A stretch of 41,221 nt of DNA. Source: CAZSDW01 sp964605705 (GTDB lineage Bacteria; Fidelibacterota; UBA2242). Both the position numbers and the translations under genes were made by a program. The notes beneath the pieces are model-generated. The model worked only from the letters and a program-made list of their open reading frames with translations, was not told the origin of the DNA and did no database searches. The stretch lies in assembly GCA_964605705.1 (NCBI GenBank), contig CAZSDW010000029.1, positions 1 to 41,221 on the forward strand, written 5' to 3'. Each line of letters begins with the position of its first letter. Positions within the stretch are counted from its first letter, which is position 1. This document shows, in pieces, positions 1 through 11,100 of this stretch.

Positions 1-735
<735 letters not shown>

Positions 736-759
736 TTAAAAAAAATATGTTATTGTTCG

Positions 760-775
760 GGGTTATTTAAAACCC
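760..775 (-). other. Hairpin in the rRNA leader
   Basis: GGGTT and AACCC (760-764 and 771-775) flank a 6-nt AT loop about 25 nt upstream of the mature 16S 5' end. In the transcript this is a small stem-loop of the sort found near leader processing sites. The structure is read directly; any processing role is a guess. Confidence 0.35.
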
Positions 776-806
776 TACATCATCACTGTCTTTCGCACAC
801 TCTCCA

Positions 807-819
807 TGTCAAATAGCTC
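807..819 (-). promoter_or_regulatory. boxA-like antitermination element
   Basis: On the minus strand the leader reads GAGCTATTTGACA, which resembles the boxA consensus TGCTCTTTAACA bound by NusB/NusE in rRNA leaders. It lies about 55 nt downstream of the predicted transcription start and about 75 nt before 16S, where boxA is expected. The match is imperfect, so this is a candidate. nusB itself is encoded at 28786-29211. Confidence 0.4.
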
Positions 820-882
820 GTATATTGAATCGATCCTCTCGTCGAGCATCGCTCATTATATCCATTCTCAATTAGCAGGGCG

Positions 883-911
883 AATATAAGACAAATATTT
901 AGATCGCGCAA
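883..911 (-). promoter_or_regulatory. rRNA operon promoter
   Basis: On the minus strand TTGCGC (906-911) and TATATT (883-888) are separated by exactly 17 nt. They are preceded by an A/T-tract-rich stretch (912-945) like an UP element and followed by a GC-rich discriminator. The predicted start is near 875, giving a leader of about 140 nt before 16S. It sits immediately beyond the stop of the TPR gene at 940. Composition, spacing and location all fit a strong sigma-70-type rRNA promoter. Confidence 0.65.
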
Positions 912-939
912 GCAATTTTTAAAAAAAACCTTAAAAATT

Positions 940-1833
940 TTAATAGGGAGTATCCAAACGCAATTGCTGGGAAAGCGGGTAGATCCGGATTAGTTTTTGG
1001 ATGGTTTCATCCATCACCCGATCACCGTACTGCTGGACTGTGTTATGGGTTGCGTAGAGATTCAAACCATAATAGACCAACGTTGCGGTGATCGAATAAA
1101 AGTAAAACGCCGGTTGATGCTGCAGGGTGTACTCAGACAGTTTGACCATCCCATAAAATCCGACCCCCGTAAATATTCCATCCTTGTACTCTTCCATCAA
1201 TATCCGTCCGCTCCCGGGGAGCAGCGCTGAAAACAGATAGGCGCCCATTTTCCGGGTCCATTTTAATGGCACACCATTTTTCCGCAAATTTACGTATTCG
1301 GGAATAAATTCCGCCCTGTACATATCCGCTGGCAGATCTGCAACTAAGGAATCAGCAACCTCAATCTCATGCAGCATCAGCCAGCTGTAAATTTCAACCA
1401 GCAGAAACGGCATTTCCCGCTGTAATAAGGCAAACTGGATCGCCGCATCATAATCACCTTTTTCATATAGAAACACCGCCAGCCGTAAACGGTTTTCCAA
1501 ATCGAACTTCGTATGGGCATAATTTTCGGCTGCTTTGTGATAATATTCCTCAGCCAGCTGCAGCTTGCCGCTTGCCTGATAGACCGCTGCGATCCGAACC
1601 ATGATATTTGGTTCAAGCGAATCATCGGGAAAGCGGTACATGTATTCATAATATTGCATCACTGCGTTTTGAAATTCACCGCTTCTGGCATAATGATCAG
1701 CGACCTGCAGAAAATTCACTTTGACATCATCCGATTTAAATTGAATCTCCTGGGCTGGACAGAGTATTGCGGACAAGCCGATCACCAACAGGATAGACCT
1801 TCGTAGAATCTTATATAGATAAAAAGATAACAT
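940..1833 (-). CDS. TPR-repeat protein with C-terminal membrane module
   Basis: A 297-aa protein of unknown function. The hydrophobic N-terminus (residues about 13-27, ending near CPAQ) looks like a signal peptide or anchor. Residues about 40-180 contain TPR-like helical pairs (for example ARSGEFQNAVMQYYEYMYRF and LAEEYYHKAAENY), a fold used for protein-protein contacts. Residues about 195-265 hold a conserved-looking LLPGSGRILMEEYKDGIFTG segment and two hydrophobic stretches, probably membrane helices; similar modules occur in FCB envelope TPR proteins. It starts 17 nt after the stop of the 697-aa exported protein and is probably co-transcribed with it. The ribosome-binding site is weak. No specific pathway can be assigned. 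Confidence 0.8.
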   Translation of the reverse strand: MLSFYLYKILRRSILLVIGLSAILCPAQEIQFKSDDVKVNFLQVADHYARSGEFQNAVMQYYEYMYRFPDDSLEPNIMVRIAAVYQASGKLQLAEEYYHKAAENYAHTKFDLENRLRLAVFLYEKGDYDAAIQFALLQREMPFLLVEIYSWLMLHEIEVADSLVADLPADMYRAEFIPEYVNLRKNGVPLKWTRKMGAYLFSALLPGSGRILMEEYKDGIFTGVGFYGMVKLSEYTLQHQPAFYFYSITATLVYYGLNLYATHNTVQQYGDRVMDETIQKLIRIYPLSQQLRLDTPY

Positions 1834-1850
1834 TGTCTGCCAAATATAGG

Positions 1851-3944
1851 TCAGCGGAGTAAAACCATCTTCTTGGTTAAGACCCCTGACGTTGTGCGTA
1901 ATTGATAAAAGTAAACACCTGAGGCTAAGTCATTACCTTTAGCGGTTCGGGCTGTCCAGTCGACCATATAGTGCCCTGGTATCAATTCACGCGCCAGGAG
2001 CTTTGCAACGGTTTCACCCATCAAGTTGAAAATTATCAATTCCACCCTGTCTTTATTCTGTATATCAAACGTTATGGTCGTTGTTGGATTAAAAGGATTG
2101 GGATAATTGTCGTAAAGGCGGAAAGTTGACAGCTTATTTCCGGGAGTTGCTTTAGTTTCGGTCACATCTATCGAATCAAGACGGGTTGTATTTTCGCTCA
2201 ACCAGGAAACCAAACTGTCCAGCAAACTGATAAAGTCGATATTCCCGGCAGCCCATTCAATGGGTAAGCTGAAAGTTGCCGTTCTAAAATACCCGCCGTC
2301 GAGACAGATGCCCAATCCGGATTCCGAACCCACTCCCTGAAATAGACCGGCAGCCGAACTGCTTGGCTCGATATAATCCGCCCAGTTCTCAACAGCAGAA
2401 TCACCAATCGAATACCGGATAGGTCCATAAGCAATTGAGTCCGCTCCGAAATCCGATGTCACCGGGTTTCCCGCTAAACTCAGCATCAGGGTGTCAGCCG
2501 AACCTCCGGGCAAACTGAAATCCTCATCGGGATCCGCAATAAAATCCTCAATCCCCAGATAATCATAGGCAAAATCCCCCGCTTCAAAACGCCCGGCACC
2601 GATAAAGTCCCAGCGATATAGGTAATCCATATCCACAAGCAGCAGGTTTCCCCCACTTTCCAAAAATCCGGAAATACCATAGTAATCCTGATCAACTATA
2701 TCGGTTACCGGCAAAATCATATTCTCACCATCCAAAATAATCAGTGTCTGGAAATCCCGATAATAAATCACCGTTGTATCAATCCCCTGATGCTGTTTCA
2801 TATTCCAATATAAATAGCTCGAGTCGATGGCTGTCAGGGCGTTTTCATAAAGCACCCCACTATTGTAAGCCGAATCATCAATCAGCAGAAGGTGGGTGTC
2901 CCGGGGCGGCTCGACACAGATAAAAGACTTGATCAGTGAAGATTGCTTCATCCCTTCGGAATCTTCCGCCCAGACATAATAATAAAGGGTGTCACCATAT
3001 TCATAATCAAGATTCGCCCAGAAATAATTCTCATCATCATAACTCATCGGCATTGTATCCGGTATCCCGAACTGACCGGACTTTACAGTCAGGAACACGT
3101 CAAACGCATCCCCTTCAAGTTCCATAACCTCCGCCCAGATTGTCCTGTTGCGGGTAAAAGTATCACTCAAGTCCGGCAATTTGGAAATAATCGGTGGAAT
3201 GGATTGATAAACCACCTCGATCTGCATCATATGAGCTGCCCAGTTTCCTGTGCCTGCCTGTTGGGAGCTGAACCACTTCCCCGGTTCAGTGCTATTCAAA
3301 GTAGAATAACTCCGGCAGCTGCCATCCAGCCAGGGATAATGCAATGCGCCGTCCTGATAAATCTTTGGATTGCCCTCTGAATCCAGCCGGTAGCCTGCCC
3401 AGAAATCCAGTTGCGAAGCATCAAAAACAACCGCGGCTCCCTGCTGTTCAAGGTCATAAGTATTCCAGACCAGGCTGTCCATCTTCTGTTGGTTTGTTTC
3501 CAGCTTTCGGCAAAAATGGGGCGGGATACTAACAGGAAGCAGTGGTGAAACACCCGGATCACCGGGAAATTGATATTTCATCCCTTCGATTGCCGGTACC
3601 CATAACTGCCATTGCGCCGAGCCCGTGGAGCTATTCTGCATCATCAGCTTGGTCACCTTGCCGGGCGCCAATAAGGTAAAACGGTTGATACAGGTATCAC
3701 CAGCCCCCTGATACCCCGCCAGGTAATAGTCGTAATCCAGGTTGCTCTGCGGTGGTTCATAATAGAACAATGTATCGACAACGAGAGTATCGCCATTAAT
3801 CTGCCGGATCGATAAGCGATGGTAGATCGAACCCGTTCTCAAAATTGCCGACTGTTCCGTTGAAGAAAGTAATTCCATCCTGCCGGCATATAAAAGCTGA
3901 CCGACCAGGACGATTAAATAAAGTGATATCAGTTTTTTATTCAT
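1851..3944 (-). CDS. Exported protein with amidotransferase-like domain and FlgD/T9SS-type C-terminal sorting domain
   Basis: A 697-aa protein with a signal peptide at residues 1-20. Residues 25-250 are an unrecognised beta-rich region. Residues 250-345 look Ig-like (ends in YYYVWAEDSEG). Residues about 351-585 form an alpha/beta domain beginning HLLLIDDSAYNSG, with FLESGGNLLLVDMDYL near 427-442; this resembles class I glutamine amidotransferase/ThuA-like folds and recurs in the proteins at 4158-7994 and 8198-11467. Residues 612-697 are a typical C-terminal domain (YPNPFNPTTTITF, LASGVYFYQL, terminal KKMVLLR), which in FCB bacteria directs export or surface attachment. No catalytic triad is evident. 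No clear Shine-Dalgarno sequence precedes the ATG, but the upstream promoter is good. Confidence 0.88.
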   Translation of the reverse strand: MNKKLISLYLIVLVGQLLYAGRMELLSSTEQSAILRTGSIYHRLSIRQINGDTLVVDTLFYYEPPQSNLDYDYYLAGYQGAGDTCINRFTLLAPGKVTKLMMQNSSTGSAQWQLWVPAIEGMKYQFPGDPGVSPLLPVSIPPHFCRKLETNQQKMDSLVWNTYDLEQQGAAVVFDASQLDFWAGYRLDSEGNPKIYQDGALHYPWLDGSCRSYSTLNSTEPGKWFSSQQAGTGNWAAHMMQIEVVYQSIPPIISKLPDLSDTFTRNRTIWAEVMELEGDAFDVFLTVKSGQFGIPDTMPMSYDDENYFWANLDYEYGDTLYYYVWAEDSEGMKQSSLIKSFICVEPPRDTHLLLIDDSAYNSGVLYENALTAIDSSYLYWNMKQHQGIDTTVIYYRDFQTLIILDGENMILPVTDIVDQDYYGISGFLESGGNLLLVDMDYLYRWDFIGAGRFEAGDFAYDYLGIEDFIADPDEDFSLPGGSADTLMLSLAGNPVTSDFGADSIAYGPIRYSIGDSAVENWADYIEPSSSAAGLFQGVGSESGLGICLDGGYFRTATFSLPIEWAAGNIDFISLLDSLVSWLSENTTRLDSIDVTETKATPGNKLSTFRLYDNYPNPFNPTTTITFDIQNKDRVELIIFNLMGETVAKLLARELIPGHYMVDWTARTAKGNDLASGVYFYQLRTTSGVLTKKMVLLR

Positions 3945-4063
3945 TGGAGAATCGATCTTATTTATTCATAAAACGTTGGACAATTTTAATCTTATTTCAG
4001 CAAAAAGCCAAATTGATTTGCGCCGCTGTGTCTATATTCAACTGAAATCATGGCTCTATTTCA

Positions 4064-4093
4064 ATTATATATTCAAACCGGGAAAAAGTTCAA
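4064..4093 (-). promoter_or_regulatory. Promoter for the 697-aa / TPR gene pair
   Basis: On the minus strand TTGAAC (4088-4093) and a perfect TATAAT (4064-4069) are spaced by 18 nt. The predicted start near 4057 leaves a leader of about 113 nt. The element lies directly after the terminator of the protease gene, which supports an independent unit. The rest of 3945-4157 shows no gene. Confidence 0.6.
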
Positions 4094-4099
4094 TAAAAG

Positions 4100-4130
4100 G
4101 GCTCCCTCTCTACCAGGTAAAAAGGGAGCC
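4100..4130 (-). terminator. Rho-independent terminator of the protease gene
   Basis: GGCTCCCT (4100-4107) and AGGGAGCC (4123-4130) form a perfect 8-bp GC-rich stem. In the minus direction it is followed by a CTTTTATT tract. It starts 28 nt beyond the stop codon of the subtilisin-like protease. Confidence 0.8.
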
Positions 4131-4157
4131 GATTTTGGGATACTATTTTCAGATGGT

Positions 4158-7100
4158 TTATTTCAGGAACATAATCTTTCTGGTTTCGATTTTTTGACCA
4201 TATTGCAGCTGTATAAAATAGATGCCGGAGGTCAGTATTTTGCCCTGATCCGAACGACCGTTCCAGTAAATGTCGTAATAGCCCGGAGTCTTATGCGTGG
4301 CGGTTTTGCCATAGACTTCGTGACCCATGATATCATAAATATGCAGCTGAACCTCACCCATATCCGGGATGGAATAGGGAATATTCACCGCCGCATTGAA
4401 GGGATTCGGATAGGCAGGCTGCAATTCAAATTTTGCAGGAATCAGAGCGGCATCATCGATTGAATTAATAATGAGCCGGTCCACCGTAATTCTGACATCA
4501 TCAATGATAATTCCCCAGCGATTGGTTCCAGTTGTGTTATCATCAGGCATGAACCTGAAGCGGATGGACACCGGATCATGTCCGACACCACAATAGGGTG
4601 TCAGATCAGCCTCGTAGGTACTCCAGCTCTTTGACCGTGCAGCCATTGTTATCAGAGTGGTCCATTCGCCATTACCTTCTCGCACCTCAAAAAAGGCACT
4701 GTCGCTGCTGGATTCGAATCTCAGGACAGCATCATAATAGAGTGTCGCACTGGTACGTCCCTGGAGATTAATCGGATAATGGAGCTCGACACTGGTATTT
4801 CGGCTGTGCGGATACGAATTGCCATCACCGGAAATCAGGGCGCCGTGTCCCGATAAAATCAGAAGTGAATCAGTCAAAAAGGACCAGACATTATCATCAT
4901 TGATCCACTGGTTGATACTGCTTTCGAAATCATCAATCATGGCGCTATCGGAAACGGTAAAACTTAACTCACCACTTACCGGAAATCTGTCGCTATTCAC
5001 AACCTGAGCCAAATCATTGAATGTCATATGATAACTTAGTGAATTTCCATCCTCCAGAGTGTTTGGCAGGGTGATGGTACCTTTCCAGACATTTTTATCA
5101 AAATGATTCATCAGTACCGAATCCTGATAACCGGTGGAGGCGCTGTAGAACAGTTTAACATTAGCAGTGTCAACACTGACATAATCATCAAGTGAAACCG
5201 CCACAGAATAAACCCCTGATTTATCCACTGTTTGGGGATAATAGTAATAGGAATTGGCGACCGGTGCTTCACTGTCCGGACCCGAATGGAATTTTTTCAG
5301 AAGCTTGGCATTGTAAACATTTTCAGATGTCTTAAAGAATACAAAATATTCAATATCCGTATCCCCGGTAACCGCCGGCAGATCGGCAGAATAATGACCA
5401 CTGCCCTGATCTGTCATTGTTATTTGCTGCCATAAACCATTATTATACCGATACCAAAGATCGGTAATTGTCAGGGCATTTTCCGTCTCAACCTGAGCAT
5501 CAACCGTAAAAGGTCCCACGGATTCGGTATTCTTTAATTCGGAAACTGCAATGTTCAGTTGGGCAAAATGGGATATGATTTGTCTGGCAGCTTCTTTCCT
5601 GATCTGCTTGTCTGAAACAGCCTCCAATCCACCGAATGAGAAAAAGACCGTCGAATAGGGTGAATCGGCGCCAACGGCTCCAGCAGTTCCGGTGCTGTAA
5701 TTTAAAAGGGCTGAAGCGCCGGTGCGGGGACTTAATTCATCAGGATATTGATTGTCAGCATCCCGATTGGGCAGATGAAAATCAAAGGCAGGAAGTGTAA
5801 AAAAACTTCCGTCTGCCGGTGACAGTGGTCCGACACCGCCGGCATCAGAAATAAAATCTACACCGATATAATTTTCCATCCAGGTCTTTGAAGCGCCTTC
5901 AGAATCCTGGTAGGTAGTTGCCTCGGGGTCCATCATATCCCAGGCTAAATCCTGACCGGAGAGAAACAGGTTTCCGCCATTCTCCAAATAATGAGCCAGA
6001 ACGCCCCTGTCTCCTTCCGCAAGTGAAGGAAATGCCCATTCACAAGCCCAGATCACAATCGGGTAATTGGTAATAAGCGCACTATCGGGAGAATCCTGAT
6101 TAAGCCAGTAATCATACACAATTCCTAATTCATTTAAGACTTCATCATAATAATGCCGGATTTCCACATCATCACCGGTACCGCCACCACCCAGATGATC
6201 GTCCACAAATAAAACCATAGGATGAATCGGAATAGCAAATTTAAAGGTATCACTGATGACCGAATTTTCCATGACAACTGCCATCGAAAACATGGAGGGT
6301 GGTATCGAATTGACCAATGTCAGTTCAAATGGCAGCGCACTATTGTTATGATCATAATTGGCGTCCTCCAATCCGTAAATGGAATCAATTGATGACTCGT
6401 CGGTATTGACGGTAAAGTATTGCGCGTCTTTGTCGTCAACCAATAGTTTTATCGTGGCAGCCGGGCAGGGCGCCCAGCGATTGATAAAATGGGTCACGAT
6501 CTGAACGGTCTCACCGGGATCGGCAACACCGTTATGATTACCATCATCATTAATTTCGACTTTATCCAGGGCAATTTTCGGTTTGGGCACCACTGTTTCG
6601 GTCAATGCCCGGTATCCGTTTACCAAACCACCCAGCAAGCCGGCATATGCGGGATTTAGATTGTCAATATTATCAGCAGTACCGACCACCTGGTAGAGGG
6701 CTTCACTAGCCGACCAATCCGGGAAATTGGACCTGACCAGCCCCAGAACACCAGCCACAACCGGCGACGCCATCGACGTTCCGGATTTACGAGCATACTG
6801 ATTATTTGGAATAGTACTCATAACCCCATCCGCAATTCCATCACCGCCACCAGGAGCCGTGATTGCGGCATCCAGACCAAAACTGGAATAAGCGGTTTTA
6901 ATATTATTCGCATTTACGGCAGTCACTGCCAGTGTCCATGGAACTACGCTGAGCGGGTCCGTAATAAACGAGCTGCTGTTTCCTGCCGATGTTGCAATGG
7001 CTACGTCATTCTCGAAAGCATATTGGGCGCCCGCCATAATGGATTGACTGTTGCCGGCACTGAAATTGGCAACTTTCGCACCGTTATCGGCAGCATAAAT

Positions 7101-7994
7101 AAAAGCCTGGGATGCCCAGACGGAAGGCACATAACCATTCCCATCATTCGCTGCATATCCAACCCGCAGTGGCATAACGCTGCACCCCCAGGATACGCCC
7201 GCCAGTCCGACAGTATTATTGGTCGTGGCGGCAGCCAGTCCGGAGCAGTGGGTTCCGTGTCCGTCAACATCTCTGGGATTATTATCGACATCTTCACCAT
7301 CTTCATTGGCTCGGGCATCATAATCATCCGTACCACTGACGCCGGTGACCCAATCCCAGCCGATTACATCATCGATAAAACCATTATCGTCATCGTCAAT
7401 TCCGTTGGAATCTGCCGGCCAGGTAAACATACCATCGCCATTCAGGTCTTCCGCATCATTAACCCAGATGACATCTTTCAGATCTTCATGCAAATAATCG
7501 ACACCGGTATCGATAATCGCAATCACGACTGAGGAATCACCTTTGCCGACATCCCAAGCTTCCGGCATGTGGATCTGAGGCAGGTGTTCCTGGTAAATAT
7601 AGTACATGTCGTTCGGTTCGCTGTAAAGGGGCATCAGATATACCGGCTCAGCCCACTCTACTGCCGGGTCCAGCATCAGCTCTTGGCAGTATCGCGGTAA
7701 ATCACTTTGCGGATTAATGCGAACCGTATAAATTCGATTCAAGCCGATTTTACGCGCCCGAGCCGGATGCTTCAGCTGATCAGTTATAACCAAAGGTTTA
7801 ACCGCTTCTTTAATACCTTTGGCAAGGCTGATCCTGGCTGACAGAGACTGGACGGAACTGACATCGCTGATCGACTGCGCCAGTTTGACCACAATTTGAT
7901 CCGGCAGATATTTATAATCTGTCTTGGATTGGCTTGAGGCTGATAAACTCTGCACCAACAGGAGACTTAGGAAAATTGCTGTCATATTTTTCAT
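4158..7994 (-). CDS. Subtilisin-like serine protease (peptidase S8) with amidotransferase-like and C-terminal sorting domains
   Basis: Secreted endopeptidase of 1278 aa. I chose the ATG at 7994 because GAAAGAGG lies 5 nt upstream and a signal peptide (MKNMTAIFLSLLLVQSLSA) follows; an in-frame ATG at 8015 would add 7 residues. Residues about 28-125 resemble an I9-type propeptide. The S8 domain (about 135-470) has the full triad: Asp162 (AIIDTGVD), His246 (DGHGTHCSG), Ser407 (GTSMASP), with oxyanion Asn339. An Asp-rich insertion (DLNGDG, DDDDNGFIDD) between Asp and His suggests Ca2+ binding. Residues about 593-818 carry the recurring amidotransferase-like domain (VLFVDDHLGG; YLENGGNLFLSGQDL). 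Ig/jelly-roll-like modules follow, and the last 85 residues are a FlgD-type sorting domain ending KIMFLK. It is monocistronic, with terminators on both sides. Its substrate is unknown. Confidence 0.95.
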   Translation of the reverse strand: MKNMTAIFLSLLLVQSLSASSQSKTDYKYLPDQIVVKLAQSISDVSSVQSLSARISLAKGIKEAVKPLVITDQLKHPARARKIGLNRIYTVRINPQSDLPRYCQELMLDPAVEWAEPVYLMPLYSEPNDMYYIYQEHLPQIHMPEAWDVGKGDSSVVIAIIDTGVDYLHEDLKDVIWVNDAEDLNGDGMFTWPADSNGIDDDDNGFIDDVIGWDWVTGVSGTDDYDARANEDGEDVDNNPRDVDGHGTHCSGLAAATTNNTVGLAGVSWGCSVMPLRVGYAANDGNGYVPSVWASQAFIYAADNGAKVANFSAGNSQSIMAGAQYAFENDVAIATSAGNSSSFITDPLSVVPWTLAVTAVNANNIKTAYSSFGLDAAITAPGGGDGIADGVMSTIPNNQYARKSGTSMASPVVAGVLGLVRSNFPDWSASEALYQVVGTADNIDNLNPAYAGLLGGLVNGYRALTETVVPKPKIALDKVEINDDGNHNGVADPGETVQIVTHFINRWAPCPAATIKLLVDDKDAQYFTVNTDESSIDSIYGLEDANYDHNNSALPFELTLVNSIPPSMFSMAVVMENSVISDTFKFAIPIHPMVLFVDDHLGGGGTGDDVEIRHYYDEVLNELGIVYDYWLNQDSPDSALITNYPIVIWACEWAFPSLAEGDRGVLAHYLENGGNLFLSGQDLAWDMMDPEATTYQDSEGASKTWMENYIGVDFISDAGGVGPLSPADGSFFTLPAFDFHLPNRDADNQYPDELSPRTGASALLNYSTGTAGAVGADSPYSTVFFSFGGLEAVSDKQIRKEAARQIISHFAQLNIAVSELKNTESVGPFTVDAQVETENALTITDLWYRYNNGLWQQITMTDQGSGHYSADLPAVTGDTDIEYFVFFKTSENVYNAKLLKKFHSGPDSEAPVANSYYYYPQTVDKSGVYSVAVSLDDYVSVDTANVKLFYSASTGYQDSVLMNHFDKNVWKGTITLPNTLEDGNSLSYHMTFNDLAQVVNSDRFPVSGELSFTVSDSAMIDDFESSINQWINDDNVWSFLTDSLLILSGHGALISGDGNSYPHSRNTSVELHYPINLQGRTSATLYYDAVLRFESSSDSAFFEVREGNGEWTTLITMAARSKSWSTYEADLTPYCGVGHDPVSIRFRFMPDDNTTGTNRWGIIIDDVRITVDRLIINSIDDAALIPAKFELQPAYPNPFNAAVNIPYSIPDMGEVQLHIYDIMGHEVYGKTATHKTPGYYDIYWNGRSDQGKILTSGIYFIQLQYGQKIETRKIMFLK

Positions 7995-8142
7995 GGTTTC
8001 CTCTTTCATTTTCAAACATCAAAGTCTAACTATTAGGATTATGGAAAGTATGCTGCGTAACATACACCTGAATTTGAATGAAAATTTAATAAAAATTCGG
8101 AATGAAACAAACTCTCATGGCTACTGCCTGAAAATATTAATA

Positions 8143-8172
8143 AAAAGGGCTGACCAGCAGGTCAGCCCTTTT
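8143..8172 (-). terminator. Rho-independent terminator ending the receptor operon
   Basis: AAAAGGGCTGACC (8143-8155) and GGTCAGCCCTTTT (8160-8172) form a perfect 13-bp stem with an AGCA loop; a T-rich tract follows on the minus strand. It begins 26 nt past the stop of the 1089-aa gene. The rest of 8016-8142 is non-coding and must hold the protease promoter; I see only a weak -10 candidate (CATAAT) there and a 5-bp GTATG/CATAC hairpin (8048-8065). Confidence 0.88.
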
Positions 8173-8197
8173 CGATATAATACCGGAAATCCGGATA

Positions 8198-11100
8198 TTA
8201 TTTCAACAATACCATCTTGGCAGTCTGTGTAAACGTACCTGCTTGAATCTGGTAGAAGTAAACACCGGAACCGACCATTCTGCCGCTGTCGTCACGACCA
8301 TCCCAGAGGACAGAGTAACGACCGGCTTCACGATGATCGTTTACCAGCGTTCTGATATTCTGACCCAACATGTTGTAAACCGTCAGGTGAACATCTTTGG
8401 CTGCCGGTAATTCAAATGCAATCGAGGTAACCGGATTGAACGGATTCGGGAAATTCTGCTTCAGCGCAAAGGCTTTCGGCAAAGTTTCAGTGACCGGTGC
8501 AATCGCATTTCCGCCGCCAAACAAGGCAACTGCATTAGTAAGGAACGCATCGCGGTTGGCATCGTTCATTGCAGCCAACGGGAATGGTACAATAATGCGT
8601 TTGGCGCCAGGAATGTAATCACTTTCATACCAGACAGTGTAACATTCCCAATCACTGTACCAGACACCCCATGAAGGTACCCAGGCATCCATAAGTGGAG
8701 TAGCGCTCCAGTCAACCGGATCAACGATGTCCTCCATATGACCAAATGGCAGTTCATTCAGATAAAATTCGGCATCCATTCCAGTAACGAGAGCTTCGCT
8801 TTCAGAACCGGGATAGATCTGAAGTGTGTCATACGCCATATCCGGTGCATACCATGAAATACCGAGTACGTCATATACTGCCTGACCTGGCACCGGTGTA
8901 ACATAACCATCCCATCCCAGGTGAGTACCAAGCATTTCTTCCGAGGAGAAAAGCAGGTTGCCACCGGCTTCGAGAAACGGCATAAACGGATTATCTGCAG
9001 TTGCATAGGGGAATGACATTTCCCAGTCTGCATAGCCATGCCAGATCACTGATTCATACTGATCCAAAAATCCGACATAAGACGGAGGTACATATCCATT
9101 TGCATCGACATCATACATATCATACACGGCACCGATTCTGTCTAAGGATGCAACCATAATAGAATCGACATTGCCACCATAATACCAGTCGTATGGATCG
9201 TCGCCGCAATACAGGAGACCGGTGTTAGTCGGGGTGAAATCAATCATCGTAAAACCCCAGGGTCCAGCATAACCATTCAGTCCGTCATTATCGGTGGCTT
9301 TGATCTGGAAGAACAGTGTATCACCAACACTGAGTGCCGCAATACTACCGGTGAAAACATCGTCGCCGGCGGTCATCGCTGCCCATGTCCAGGTTGCTCC
9401 GTCTGTGGAAGTACCCAAATCCATTGCTGTAAGAGTGCCATCAGCGTCAGATCCACTGGCAACAACGTCATATGGACCACTATTAGCAGCCACACAGTAA
9501 CGAGGACCGGATTCGATAGATACCAATGGCGCGGCTTTTTCACCGAAGAAAGCGAGAACGTTTTTCACAATCGTCTCAAACTTCGTATAATCATTGGTAG
9601 CCTCAAGCCAGAATGCGCAGAAGACCATCTTATATGTACCATCATACATGGTCGATGCTTCGACCCAGTCGCCATCACCTTCACTCCATACCATGAATGG
9701 CGCATCTGCGGTGGATGCCGGAGCGACTTCGTCATTCCAGTTATTGCCATAAATAGCTATCGGAGTGGTGACCAGTGTATCTTCAGACATAAAATCGGAA
9801 ATATCATTACCGTCAACACCCTGATAGAGTGAATCCAGACTATTACCACTTTCGTCATCAGCCAGGTTTGCATCACTGGCAAACTGATCGACTTTCAGAT
9901 AATCAGTCAAAAAAGGATAGGTTGCATCGGTCCATTCACCGGTGTAGTTATCGCCTTCGACAGCGCCGACATAGTCAGAACTGACCAGGAAGATGTTTCC
10001 GCCAGCATCAAGGTAATCCGGAACAACCGTGGAATCCAAGCCAAAACTGTTAAGACCACCACTGGTGCCGATGCCCTGCAGCCAGAACAATGAGGTATAT
10101 TTCTGCAGTTGACAAAGGGTCAATGGCCCATCATTGGCGATATCCCAGGAATCATAAATCCAGCCGCCTCCAGCCAGAACACCCTCGTACTGTTCAGTCA
10201 GTGCCTGGGAACCGTCATGGACAACCAAAATAGTAGCATCCGGATTGGCTTCCATGATGTCGAAAGATTTAGGGGAGGTTTTACTGGTGTGAACAACCGG
10301 ATCGGCAGTATTGCCAACACCATTGTCTTCAGCATAGATATAATACTGAACCGTCGTGCCGACATCATGGGCAGGAATATTACCAGTATAAATATCATTA
10401 ACGCCACTTGCGGTAATATCCAAAGTATCCGCATCTTTGATATCTTCGGTAAAATAAATCAGGTTGACTTTGGTTACGCCACCGGTATAGACATCGGTAC
10501 CATAATCATAGACATGGGCGGAAATCGGGTACGGACCCGGATCACAGGAAGCATAAACCGAACCCATCGTGGTTACGTCTTCGATGTTTGGTGGCGGATC
10601 ACCATAATAATTCACCAATACGCGCATGGTAAAATTCAAACGGCTAACCCAGTTCGGAATTCCCGGTGAATAAGTACCACCATCGTGGTAATATTTGAAA
10701 CTATGATAATCACCCGGTGCATGCTGCTCTTCAGCCGGTCCGTAATAGGTATCGGCTTTGTCTGTATTCCCTTCCGGAAACATGAAGGATACAAAAAAGT
10801 CCCGTTTACCCACGTCAAGCACGCCATCGCTATAGGTGGCTAAATCGGTGATACACCAGCCGGTTTCAAGGCTGAATCCGACTTTGTCAATTGACAGCGG
10901 GTAGGTACCCAGCAGGGTGCCGGTCGGACTCGGAATAGTCTCCATATATTCCGTAAAGCCATATACACCGTTTCCCGGGATCGGCGACTGAGATGGATCG
11001 GTTACAACCAATGTATCCAGTACATCGTGAATTCTGACAGTTACTTCCTTACCAAGCAGATCACCGCCATCATCGGAGAACAGGACCTGGACCTGCTTAA

